Origin: Nitrospiraceae bacterium
GTDB lineage: Bacteria > Nitrospirota_A > Leptospirillia > Leptospirillales > Leptospirillaceae
Direction: 5' to 3'
Assembly: GCA_028064945.1 (NCBI GenBank)
Contig: JAPTWQ010000046.1
Coordinates: 1 to 64,000, forward strand
DNA: 64,000 bases
The notes below the pieces were generated by a model. It searched no databases, was not told the origin of the DNA, and saw only the letters and a program-made list of their open reading frames with translations. The position numbers and the translations under genes are program-made. Shown piece after piece: positions 54,336 to 62,447 of this stretch; position 1 is the first letter of the stretch, and every line of letters begins with the position of its first letter.

Positions 54336-55780
54336 TGTCGGCCACATCCCGGATGAAGGAGGGGAAAGAGAGTCTCTCCCAGAACATGAGCCGACCGGAC
54401 AGCACTTTCCATCGTCGCAGGAAGTCCCGTATCTGTCGTGTCACCGCAGAGCCACATATTGGGAACTCCAGTCTGGTTTGACGGGCGGTAGAGGGATTGT
54501 CCCGGACCCAGTATCGGCGTCGACATTTTCTCCCTGATCACACGGTGATGGACAAGCCCTGGCAACGGACCTCTGGAGAAACGCCCAACCGCAAGAAGGG
54601 CTCGATCCAGCCATTCCTCCTCGGAGGTCTCATCTTTCGCCTCGACTCCGGAAACGGTGAGGGACAAAAAGGAGCTCCCCCGCCACCCGGCCTTTTTGCC
54701 TTCGTAAGACAGGCTCAAATAGTTTTCTCCTTCCGGAAGTTTCTCCCCCGATGAGGCCGGATGGCCCATCATCTCCTTGTTGAACACCCAATGGATCGGA
54801 CCACTCATGAATCCTCCGATTGCCGGAAGGACAACCGGTCCGGAAAACCAGAGGTGAATCGATACAATCCCCGAAGAAAAAGAGATGCGCATGATATTTT
54901 GGCAAAGCTCCCCGTCCATCATCTCGATCGGCAGTATCCTCTCAAGAGACCAGGGCGGCACGGCAAGAACAAGGTGATCGGTGGGAGAAAGGGGTAATTC
55001 GCTCTCCCCCACCACGATTGATGAAACCCGGTTTCCGGAGAGGTTGATCCTGCCCACGGCACTTTTGCATCGAACCTCAACGCCCCTGCGCTCAAAAAGG
55101 GCAAGGGCCGGATCGATGACAAGCTCCCGGTGGCTCACGGAGCTCCAGCCGATCAGGGAAGGACCGGGGCCAAAAAGGGTCTCCCGGAGAATCCTCAAAA
55201 GCAGGGCGGCACTGACATCGGATGCGGAGAGATTGGTCGCGGAAACAACCAGAAGCTCCCAGAAGCGGTCGATCGACTCATGCGTTGCTCCGGAGTTCAG
55301 CAGAAACGTTTTCGCATCAAGATGATCGATCATCTCTTCCTTCAGCATTCCGGAAGACATCCTGGCCCCGACCCTGAGCATCGACAACCGGGAAGCAAGA
55401 GACAGACCTGAAAAAGAGAGAACTCCCAGAAGGCCCCCAATCTTTCCAAGTTTCGGATCAAGGGAAAAAGGATGAGGGCGGTTATTTCCGTCCAGAAGAT
55501 CGATGGAAAAAGGCGTCGGAAAAACAATTCGGCTTCTGGTTCCAAGGCGGTCCAGAAATGAGAGCATGGACGAATAGACATCCATGAACAGGTGCTGGCC
55601 ATTGTCGGTCCATTGCCCGGTATGGCTCTCCCGGTAGGAAGAGACCCTCCCTCCGGGAGATGGCCTGCCTTCCAGGAGAACGATCCTGACCGGAGCACCA
55701 CGTTCAGGGCGCGAGAGGGATTCGGCAAGAGCCATTCCGGAAAGCCCCGCACCGACAATGTAGATCGTCGGAACCGTCAC
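54332..55780 (-). CDS. hpnE: Hydroxysqualene oxidoreductase HpnE
   Basis: 482 aa from a GTG at 55780 that overlaps the hpnD stop (GTGA). FAD-binding IYIVGAGLSGMALAESL at residues about 5-20, GRPSPGGRVSSYR next, and C-terminal NMWLCGDTTDTGLPATMESAVRSA, as in phytoene-desaturase-like amine oxidases. Reduces hydroxysqualene to squalene for hopanoids. Confidence 0.92.
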   Translation of the reverse strand: MTVPTIYIVGAGLSGMALAESLSRPERGAPVRIVLLEGRPSPGGRVSSYRESHTGQWTDNGQHLFMDVYSSMLSFLDRLGTRSRIVFPTPFSIDLLDGNNRPHPFSLDPKLGKIGGLLGVLSFSGLSLASRLSMLRVGARMSSGMLKEEMIDHLDAKTFLLNSGATHESIDRFWELLVVSATNLSASDVSAALLLRILRETLFGPGPSLIGWSSVSHRELVIDPALALFERRGVEVRCKSAVGRINLSGNRVSSIVVGESELPLSPTDHLVLAVPPWSLERILPIEMMDGELCQNIMRISFSSGIVSIHLWFSGPVVLPAIGGFMSGPIHWVFNKEMMGHPASSGEKLPEGENYLSLSYEGKKAGWRGSSFLSLTVSGVEAKDETSEEEWLDRALLAVGRFSRGPLPGLVHHRVIREKMSTPILGPGQSLYRPSNQTGVPNMWLCGDTTDTGLPATMESAVRSAHVLGETLFPLLHPGCGRQ

Positions 55781-56685
55781 TCGGCGCCCCGTCCCGAAAC
55801 TTCCGGCGGCGAGGGATTCTTCGATCTCCCTGACCATTGCCCGATCACCAGGAAAAAAAGCAGGAGGGAGGCTTTTTTAAACTTCGAGAGGGAAACCTGC
55901 CTTGAGAACACATCGAAGTTTCTCCGGCGGATCTCCCTGTGGATCTCATGGTAATACGCCTCCATTGCCCGGGCCGGCCGCATGACCTTCCGGTCCTCGG
56001 CCGTCGGGAGAAGGGACTGGGCCTTTCGGTAATCCTGCTCGGAAATGTTCCATAATTCGTCCATGAGACTTCGGAGACCGTCTGTCAGGACTCCCGAAAG
56101 AACTTCCGCCTCGGAGACTCCATAATGGAGCATGCGATCTCCGGGAAGATAGATCCTGTCGCGGGCAGCATCTTCCTTCACATCTCTCAGGATGTTGGTC
56201 AGCTGGAAGGCTTCACCCAGAGCGTCCGCATAGGGGGCAAGCCGGGCAAGATCCCCACCGAAAACCGGAATGCAGGCCCGGCCAACGGCTCCGGCCGCCA
56301 GATAGCAATATTCCCTGAGCTGTGTCATCCCGGCAATTCTGACCCGGTCAAGGTCCATCGCCATTCCCCTGACAACATCAAGGAGCGTCTCCGGGGGAAC
56401 TCCCCGGCGGTCAACAAGCTCGTGAAGCCTGAGCGACAGGGGATGATCAAACTTTTTCCCACCGGAAAGATCCTCCATCCAGGCGGAAATTTCCACCCTG
56501 GGATCCTCTCCCGGAAAAGGCTCGTCGACCAGGTCATCGATCACGCGAAAGAAGACATAAAGTGTTTCAAGATCCTTCCGGGACTGATCCTTCAGGAACC
56601 GGTAGCCGATCTTGAAGTTGCTCCGGTCAAGGGCTGCCTGGGCATTCTGATATCGCTTGATTGAAAAAGATTCGGTCTGCTCCAA
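55777..56685 (-). CDS. hpnD: Presqualene diphosphate synthase HpnD
   Basis: 302 aa from a TTG at 56685, GGAG 11 bases upstream. First motif YVFFRVIDDLVDEP, second FQLTNILRDVKEDAARDRIYLP, and YCYLAAGAVG, typical of squalene/phytoene synthases of the HpnD group. Condenses two farnesyl diphosphates. The farnesyl precursor comes from the dxr/ispG pathway. Squalene-hopene cyclase (shc) is not in the window. Confidence 0.92.
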   Translation of the reverse strand: MEQTESFSIKRYQNAQAALDRSNFKIGYRFLKDQSRKDLETLYVFFRVIDDLVDEPFPGEDPRVEISAWMEDLSGGKKFDHPLSLRLHELVDRRGVPPETLLDVVRGMAMDLDRVRIAGMTQLREYCYLAAGAVGRACIPVFGGDLARLAPYADALGEAFQLTNILRDVKEDAARDRIYLPGDRMLHYGVSEAEVLSGVLTDGLRSLMDELWNISEQDYRKAQSLLPTAEDRKVMRPARAMEAYYHEIHREIRRRNFDVFSRQVSLSKFKKASLLLFFLVIGQWSGRSKNPSPPEVSGRGAE

Positions 56686-56881
56686 GGGGGTGAAAGCTCC
56701 GGCAAAATCGATGAAAGAAGGATTGTTATCTGAAAAGAAAACCTTCAGATGCTATCATGCGAAGGGGAAAAATAAAACCCGCACAAAGGTGTCCAACCAA
56801 AACTGGCTTGATGGTCTGATCGGCAACGGTCTAGAATGAAAAGAGTACAGGCGGTCCAGACAAAAAATGAGGGCGATTCTG

Positions 56882-57622
56882 ATGAATAATGAACTGGCAA
56901 CACTTTCCTGGCCCGCGATCGAGAAAAGGATTTCACAAAAAACCATCATCATTCCTGTTGGCAGCACAGAACAGCATGGTCCAAACGGACTCATAGGAAC
57001 CGATCACCTGATCGCCGGAGCTCTGGCAAAAGCCCTTGGAGACGAAGCAGGCATCCTTGTCGCTCCCACGATGGCCTACGGAATGAGTCACCATCACCTG
57101 GCCTTTCCCGGAACAGCCTCTCTCAGACCAGAAACGCTCATGATGATGACCGCCGATATTGTCGGCTCCTTTGCCAGAAACGGATTTACACGTTTTTTCT
57201 TCGTCAATGGCCATGGCGGCAATGTCAGCTCCATGAGCGCGGCCTTCTCCCAGATCCTGACAGAGAAACCGGAGCTCAGGATCCAGCTTGCCTCCTGGTG
57301 GCTCCTGCCTGAAGTCACCGCCCGGGAAAAAGAGCTCTTCGGGTCAGAAAACGGATTTCATGCGACCTGCGGAGAAGTGGCCGTGACATGGTATCTGTTT
57401 CCCGAGGCCAAAACCCCCATTTCACCCGGAGTTGCCCCTGACCCCAAAACGGAGTGGCCAGTGGGACCGGAGCGCTTCAGGATGCTCTACCCCGATGGCC
57501 GGATGGGATCAAACCCCTCCCTTTCCACCGGAGAGATCGGAGCGGAGCTTTTTGCCATCGCCAAATCAGCCCTTGCCACAAAACTCTCGGACTTTCTCAA
57601 AATGGACACGTCCGGGGGATGA
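56882..57622 (+). CDS. Creatininase-family amidohydrolase
   Basis: 246 aa from the ATG at 56882, AGGG eight bases upstream; an ATG at 56867 is the alternative. The metal-binding blocks of creatininase/MftE/ArfB-type enzymes are intact: PVGSTEQHGPNGLIGTDHLI (Glu, His, Asp), FFFVNGHGGNVSSM (His) and HATCGEVAVTWYL (Glu). Substrate is not evident; it could act on a creatinine-like ring, a formamide, or a peptide. Coupled by ATGA to the S66 peptidase gene. Confidence 0.88.
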   Translation: MNNELATLSWPAIEKRISQKTIIIPVGSTEQHGPNGLIGTDHLIAGALAKALGDEAGILVAPTMAYGMSHHHLAFPGTASLRPETLMMMTADIVGSFARNGFTRFFFVNGHGGNVSSMSAAFSQILTEKPELRIQLASWWLLPEVTAREKELFGSENGFHATCGEVAVTWYLFPEAKTPISPGVAPDPKTEWPVGPERFRMLYPDGRMGSNPSLSTGEIGAELFAIAKSALATKLSDFLKMDTSGG

Positions 57623-58554
57623 CCGGACGAAATATCCCCCGCCGACTCTCTCCCGGAATGTCTGTGGCCGTCCTGTCTCCCTGCCTGATGGGGGATCCGA
57701 ACGGCCACCCGAAAGCACTGGAAAATCTCAGGGCCGTGGGGCTTGACGTGACCTTTCAGGACATCCGTGAAGACGGATACGCTCCATTTGTCGCATCCGA
57801 CAAGACCCGGGCACAATCCTTTCAACATGCCCTTGAATCCGGCAATGTGGATGCCATCCTTTTTGCACGGGGCGGCTACGGGGCGGCCAGAATTCTGCCA
57901 TGGCTCGAAAAAAACGCGCCTCCGCCGAATTTTCCCCTTGTTCTCGGACTATCCGACATCACCAACATTCATTCATGGCTCTTTAACGCCTATCGGGCAG
58001 TCTCTTTCCATGGTCCCCACCTGAGAGGACTGTCAGACACCAGGACCTTCGAGCTTTTCTGGGAAATGGTCTCCGGGAAAATCGGGAGCGGATCAGATCT
58101 CCCCATCGGAGAAAGCTCAGTTGTTCAGAGGGGGGAATCCGAAGGCATCCTTCTTGGAGGGAACCTTGAAACACTGGCCCATCTTTGCGGATCAGCGTGG
58201 CTCCCGAAAAGGCGTCCGGAGGAAGACTGGATTTTGCTTCTGGAAGATATCGACGAACCGATGTATGCAATCGACAGGGCGATCCGGTCGCTGATGCATG
58301 CGGGGTATCTCTCCGGGATCCGGGGAGTGATCCTTGGACCTTTCATGGGGAGGTCCCCGAGGCCGGATGATCCGAAAGGCTCATTGGAAGAGCTTGTCCG
58401 TGAAGCCATCCCGGATGTTCCAATCGTGACGTCGTCCCTTTCCGGACATGGGACCCCCATGGCAACATGGCCTCTGGGCGTCCGGGTGAGGCTTTCGGCC
58501 GGACACTCGTCCGCGATCACCCTTCTGGAAGACCCTTTTAAAGGAAACAGCTGA
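57619..58554 (+). CDS. S66-family LD-carboxypeptidase
   Basis: 311 aa from the ATG at 57619, overlapping the previous stop. Catalytic triad of the family visible: S112 in LGLSDITN, E209 in LLLEDIDEP and H277 in LSGHGTPM. Such enzymes (LdcA) trim tetrapeptides in peptidoglycan recycling; MccF relatives inactivate peptide-nucleotide antibiotics. No signal peptide, consistent with a cytoplasmic recycling enzyme. Ends 15 bases from the convergent repeat protein gene. Confidence 0.9.
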   Translation: MTGRNIPRRLSPGMSVAVLSPCLMGDPNGHPKALENLRAVGLDVTFQDIREDGYAPFVASDKTRAQSFQHALESGNVDAILFARGGYGAARILPWLEKNAPPPNFPLVLGLSDITNIHSWLFNAYRAVSFHGPHLRGLSDTRTFELFWEMVSGKIGSGSDLPIGESSVVQRGESEGILLGGNLETLAHLCGSAWLPKRRPEEDWILLLEDIDEPMYAIDRAIRSLMHAGYLSGIRGVILGPFMGRSPRPDDPKGSLEELVREAIPDVPIVTSSLSGHGTPMATWPLGVRVRLSAGHSSAITLLEDPFKGNS

Positions 58555-58569
58555 CCAGCCCCGGGGAAA

Positions 58570-60177
58570 CTACTGCTCGGAATGGACGTCCGGGACCAGA
58601 TCCCCTTTTGAGCGGTTTCCCGAGCGTGCGCCCATCAGGGAGATGATCCTTCCCCTTGGAAGAACAACGGCATCTCCCTGCCCCATCGGATGAACAGTCC
58701 TGTTGACTCCCCCGATATTCACCACATCGATGCTGCCATTCAGGTCGGCGATAGCCAGAAGCCCATTATGGAAGGCAACATTGACCGGAACAATGCCGAC
58801 ATTGGTAGGGATGTCCGGACGGATTCCGGGAACAGGTGTCTTTGAACCATTCCCGACCAGAACCATCACCTGTCCGTGAGCAAGTCTTGTCAAGCCATGA
58901 GGAGCCCCGCCCTGGGGAACGGCCACATCGGCGGACCCTACGTTCAGCGCCTCGACCTTCCCGGCATCGGAAGATTCATCCATCTCTGCGAGATACAGGA
59001 TCCCCGAAGCGCTTTCCACAAGACTTTTTGGATGAATATCCACAAGTCTCGCATCCATGGGCTTTGTATCCGCCATCTGGTTTCCAGAGCCGGTGACCGA
59101 AACAATTTCTCCCGGTTCAAGCTGGTGCGAATCAGATCCTGAATCGGACTTCAGGATCTGCTGGTGGTCTCCCGCCACATTCACCTCGAGCACGCCGTCC
59201 CCAGAGTCTCCCAGCAGAATATGATGGTGGTGAACTGCGATCGAGGTCGGCGCAATTTCGGACTCCACCGCAGAGAGAGGAACCAGATCGACATCCGTGT
59301 TTTTTGTTCCCCCGCCGGCAACAAGAACGATCATCCCCGTCGGAACATGAACCCACCTTGTCCGTCCGTCCTCCCTGACCGGAATATCCACAACATGGCG
59401 GGCCTCATTCAGGAAGTAAACCCGTCCCGTCTGTCCCACCACATAGATCCGGTTCCCGTCATTGGCAATGGCGACAGGAGAAATACGGCAGGCAAAGGCA
59501 TCGATTGGCTTTGTTCCGGGTCTTTTGTCTCCCCCGCCAGCAATGACGGAAATTCTGCCGGACAAAAGGGTGAGAGGAGCCGCTTCTCCCAGAGTGCGGT
59601 TATTGAGTCCCGTCCGCTGGATCATGCGGGTTACATGTCCCCTGAGTGCGCCCGTGTTGCCAATGGGCGGGATAACATAGATATGGCGGGGAGACATCGA
59701 GACATTGAGAGCATCAATCGTGCCGTTTCCATCGGCAATAAAGACAATGTCCCTGTCGACCGCCATTCCCAGGGGAAGGATTCCGTAATGGAAAGCTTTT
59801 CCTGGCCGGATTTCGGGAAGAGGAGCCGAATGACCATTCCCGGCAACCACGACAGCCTGACCGGGAAGGACCACCTGGTTGACCAGATCTTTCCCCCCGG
59901 AAACAGGAACCGTCATGCTTTCTCCTGATATATTCAGGAAGACCACCTCGTGCCGCGTATCGGAAAGAAGAAGGTTGTTGCCCCAGAAGGACATCGCCAC
60001 CGATTCAATATCAAGCTGGGAGGCATACTGCGGGGATGATGACGGATAGAAGAGATGCTCGCGGGAAGCACCCCAGGAGGACTGGGAAGGGAACAGGAAA
60101 GAGAGAGAGCCCAGGAAAAGGGCAATGATGGCACGACACGGACTTTTCCTGACGTTCTTCGACAAACCTGCTTTCAT
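58570..60177 (-). CDS. Secreted beta-propeller-like repeat protein, unknown function
   Basis: 535 aa, ATG at 60177. Signal peptide ending near SSWGA. The mature protein contains about six degenerate repeats of about 75-90 residues, each with a phrase of the type (G)xxVVVAGNG/VIAGGG, a P-rich loop, and then an isoleucine/valine pair before a glycine-rich hairpin (VFIADGNGTIDALNV, IYVVGQTGRVYFLN, ILLGDSGDGVLEVNV, LLAIADLNGSIDVVNI). This fits NHL/six-bladed propellers. Ligand unknown; surface or periplasmic binding is inferred. Confidence 0.72.
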   Translation of the reverse strand: MKAGLSKNVRKSPCRAIIALFLGSLSFLFPSQSSWGASREHLFYPSSSPQYASQLDIESVAMSFWGNNLLLSDTRHEVVFLNISGESMTVPVSGGKDLVNQVVLPGQAVVVAGNGHSAPLPEIRPGKAFHYGILPLGMAVDRDIVFIADGNGTIDALNVSMSPRHIYVIPPIGNTGALRGHVTRMIQRTGLNNRTLGEAAPLTLLSGRISVIAGGGDKRPGTKPIDAFACRISPVAIANDGNRIYVVGQTGRVYFLNEARHVVDIPVREDGRTRWVHVPTGMIVLVAGGGTKNTDVDLVPLSAVESEIAPTSIAVHHHHILLGDSGDGVLEVNVAGDHQQILKSDSGSDSHQLEPGEIVSVTGSGNQMADTKPMDARLVDIHPKSLVESASGILYLAEMDESSDAGKVEALNVGSADVAVPQGGAPHGLTRLAHGQVMVLVGNGSKTPVPGIRPDIPTNVGIVPVNVAFHNGLLAIADLNGSIDVVNIGGVNRTVHPMGQGDAVVLPRGRIISLMGARSGNRSKGDLVPDVHSEQ

Positions 60178-60572
60178 GTTTTACCTCCCAAAGATCCGCC
60201 AAAACCGTTCAATTGATCAATTATGAACAGCCTGCACCGCCCATCTGGCGCGCAGGCCGCAAAACACGCCAGGGAATTCCCTTCTATCTCAAGCCTTTTT
60301 ATAGGGAAAAGTCAATCCATTCCACCACAGATCACTCGAAAACCGGCTTCACTCCCACCACAGCCACCGGACCCGACAACCAAAACTGATTTCCGAAAGA
60401 GGACCTGCAAAGGGATCTCAGAGAGAAACTCCCGATTTTTTAGACCAATCGAGTCACGTGTCCTTCCCGGAGAAGAATCCCAAACACTGATCTTCCGAAG
60501 AGTCTGGGCGATGGACAGGATACCATGCGCCACCTTCAGGATAAGCCCAGCACAGGGAAAGATCCGCTGTCC
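60178..60572. other. 395 bp upstream of the repeat protein, no gene seen
   Basis: Lies between the start of the repeat-protein gene and the end of the YnfA-like gene, both on the minus strand. It contains a 12-bp palindrome (60211-60222) but no supported coding region or RNA gene. Confidence 0.45.
60211..60222. repeat. Palindrome upstream of the repeat-protein gene
   Basis: AATTGATCAATT, perfect, flanked by near-symmetric GTTC and GAAC arms, 34 bases before the ATG of the secreted repeat protein. Possible operator. Confidence 0.35.
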
Positions 60573-60902
60573 CTAGCCTCTGGGCCCGAAGACCATGAGC
60601 AAAACTCCGGAAACAATCACCATAGCTCCGGCCCAGTCCCAGCGGTCCGGCCGGAATCCGTCGAGAGCCAACGCCCAAAGGATAGAAAGGATAACGAAGA
60701 CTCCCCCGTAAGCGGCATAAGCCCGACCGAAAGGAAGGGGTTGCCAGGTGACGACGACTCCATACAGTCCCAGGATGGCAAGACCTGCTCCTCCCACGAG
60801 GAAAGAACTTCCTTCTCTCATCCATTTCCAGACCAGATAGCCTCCGCCGATTTCACAAAGACCTCCCAGCAGCATGAGTCCGATGATCCGAAATGCCAGC
60901 AC
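60573..60902 (-). CDS. YnfA/UPF0060-family small membrane protein
   Basis: 109 aa from a GTG at 60902 with an excellent AAGGAGG seven bases upstream. Four TM helices. LGGLCEIGGGYLVWKWMREG, then FGRAYAAYGGVFVILSILWALALDGFRPDRWDW are family blocks. UPF0060 proteins resemble SMR-type transporters; function is not settled. Separate start from a longer open frame that runs to 61286. Confidence 0.9.
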   Translation of the reverse strand: MLAFRIIGLMLLGGLCEIGGGYLVWKWMREGSSFLVGGAGLAILGLYGVVVTWQPLPFGRAYAAYGGVFVILSILWALALDGFRPDRWDWAGAMVIVSGVLLMVFGPRG

Positions 60903-61263
60903 GATATTTCCTCCTTTACGGTAGCAATCGAATCCCTTTATTTCTCTTTTGAAACATTGTGAAAAGTCTAAAAAGGAAATGAGCAAAATGCCATTGGCCA
61001 AGTGGCCATCTCTTGATGAGGCAGAAAAACGGGTGCAGAACATTGTCTTCCGCAGCCCGGGATCAGAAGCTAAAGACATCGCCACGGGAAGGGTCAGGAA
61101 CGCTGATTCCGGCCGAACAGGCCGGAAAAGGTCATGAAGACAGGCGTGGGACCCGATCCCGTTCCCTGAAGGGCGAGCTTTGCCGCGCATCTGATCAATT
61201 GGCAAAGACCAGACACGAAGCTTAGAATGGCAGGAACCCTTCCACATCTGAAAGGATGCCCGC
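60903..61263. other. 361 bp divergent intergenic region
   Basis: Between the YnfA-like gene and a small membrane-anchored protein gene. Short open frames in both strands lack ribosome sites and family character. Contains a perfect 8-bp hairpin (61107-61127) but no recognised RNA gene. Confidence 0.4.
61107..61127. repeat. Perfect 8-bp GC-rich hairpin
   Basis: TTCCGGCC, loop GAACA, GGCCGGAA. Neither strand has a T-run after it, so this is not a clear terminator. It could be part of a small RNA or leader. Confidence 0.45.
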
Positions 61264-61722
61264 ATGTCGCCACCACCACTTAGCAAGTCCCTGAAGGTCT
61301 TATTTCTGTCCGTCGGCCTGATTTTTCTGGGAACAGTCCTGGTTCTTGAGTTTCAGGCATCTTCGCCCAAAGGCAGGATTGAGGGAGGCACGCTTCAAAA
61401 GGCCGAAAAAAGCCTGGACAACAGAATGGGCGAGAAGATCCATGCCCTCAACATGACGCTGAAGGAGCAGGAGCACCTGCCCAAAGACCTCTTCATCTCC
61501 CACCAGGTCCGCTATGAAGGACAGGTCTTTCAGGCCACCGTCGACAGCGAGTGGGACACACTCCCCAAAAGGATCAAGGGGCAAATCCTGAAAACAATCC
61601 TTGAAAACTACAGGAGCTCAAGACAGCAGCGCCTGAAGGAAACGGGAGAACCAACAATCATCTTTGTCGAGGGCAACAAAAAAGTCGCCGTTCACACCAT
61701 CCTCGAGGATATTATCCACTGA
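61264..61722 (+). CDS. Membrane-anchored periplasmic protein, unknown
   Basis: 152 aa, ATG at 61264 with AAAGGA upstream. One N-terminal TM (LKVLFLSVGLIFLGTVLVLE), then a charged soluble domain of about 120 residues with mixed helix and strand (LFISHQVRYEGQVFQATVDS, IIFVEGNKKVAVHTILED). No family recognised. Converges with the next gene, overlapping by 11 bases. Confidence 0.68.
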   Translation: MSPPPLSKSLKVLFLSVGLIFLGTVLVLEFQASSPKGRIEGGTLQKAEKSLDNRMGEKIHALNMTLKEQEHLPKDLFISHQVRYEGQVFQATVDSEWDTLPKRIKGQILKTILENYRSSRQQRLKETGEPTIIFVEGNKKVAVHTILEDIIH

Positions 61723-62161
61723 CCGGGTCAAAAAGATCGAGAACGACAAAAGAGATGCCCGAAAATCCTTTTGCCCATGACCGGAAGTCCTCCATGATCT
61801 CTCCCGGATCGGAAACGCCAGGAGGATAGCCGGTCCTTAGTGCCCCCCGAACGACCGGCGCCCCGAGCTCGTCTTCAAAAACAACCGCCCGGACAAGACG
61901 CCCCTTCGGGGAGCGGTCCATCTTGAAACGGATGGCGACAATCCTGGAAAATTCAATGTGCAGGTGCCAGTCGGATCGCTCAATCGTCAGATAGGATTCT
62001 CCGAGCTCAAAGGTTTTTGCCTCCCCCGGAAACAGCTCGGCGACCGCGCCGGAGGATCGGACGGACAGGAGTGCCTGTTTTTCCAGAAACAGCTCAGAGA
62101 GGAGGTTCTTGATAAAAAGACCGGAAGGTTTTTCCGGTCCGATGGGCCCCATTTCATCCAT
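61712..62161 (-). CDS. Hypothetical protein, faintly HutX/ChuX-like
   Basis: 149 aa, ATG at 62161 with AAGGA eight bases upstream. Predicted soluble. The segment SDWHLHIEFSRIVAIRFKMD...VRAVVFEDELGAPVVRGAL has a strand pattern and His placement reminiscent of half of the ChuX/HutX heme-handling fold, but this is weak and remembered only. The gene lies next to tRNA-Glu in the opposite sense. Confidence 0.6.
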   Translation of the reverse strand: MDEMGPIGPEKPSGLFIKNLLSELFLEKQALLSVRSSGAVAELFPGEAKTFELGESYLTIERSDWHLHIEFSRIVAIRFKMDRSPKGRLVRAVVFEDELGAPVVRGALRTGYPPGVSDPGEIMEDFRSWAKGFSGISFVVLDLFDPVSG

Positions 62162-62226
62162 TCATACATCCTTTTCCATTGTTTTTCATATGGTTAAATA
62201 TTCTCAAAACAATCCCGGGAAGGGGA

Positions 62227-62255
62227 TTGCCTCATCGGCTCTTTCACTCTATAAT
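62227..62255 (+). promoter_or_regulatory. Sigma70-like promoter of tRNA-Glu
   Basis: TTGCCT (62227-62232) and a perfect TATAAT (62250-62255), 17 bases apart. Start of transcription near 62262 would give a 13-base leader before the tRNA. Confidence 0.7.
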
Positions 62256-62274
62256 GGCGCTTCTGTCATTCGTT

Positions 62275-62350
62275 GGTCCCATCGTCTAGTGGCCCAGGAC
62301 GCTGGCCTCTCACGCCGGAGACACGGGTTCGAACCCCGTTGGGACCACCA
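62275..62350 (+). tRNA. tRNA-Glu (anticodon CTC)
   Basis: 76 bases with encoded CCA. Acceptor GGTCCCA/TGGGACC, anticodon stem CTGGC/GCCGG with loop CTCTCAC giving CTC (reads GAG), T arm ACGGG-TTCGAAC-CCCGT. A promoter lies just upstream. The HAD phosphatase gene begins 97 bases after. Confidence 0.96.
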
Positions 62351-62447
62351 AAATCTCAAAAAGCCCGTTCACACACATGGTCGATAGCACAGTTGACCGG
62401 CCATATTCCGTCTTGCCGACACCACCACATTACCCGATGGACTAACA

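Noticed and set aside
59164..59928. 254-codon open frame on the plus strand
   Set aside because: Antisense to the secreted repeat protein; the repeat pattern and signal peptide on the other strand decide the coding sense.
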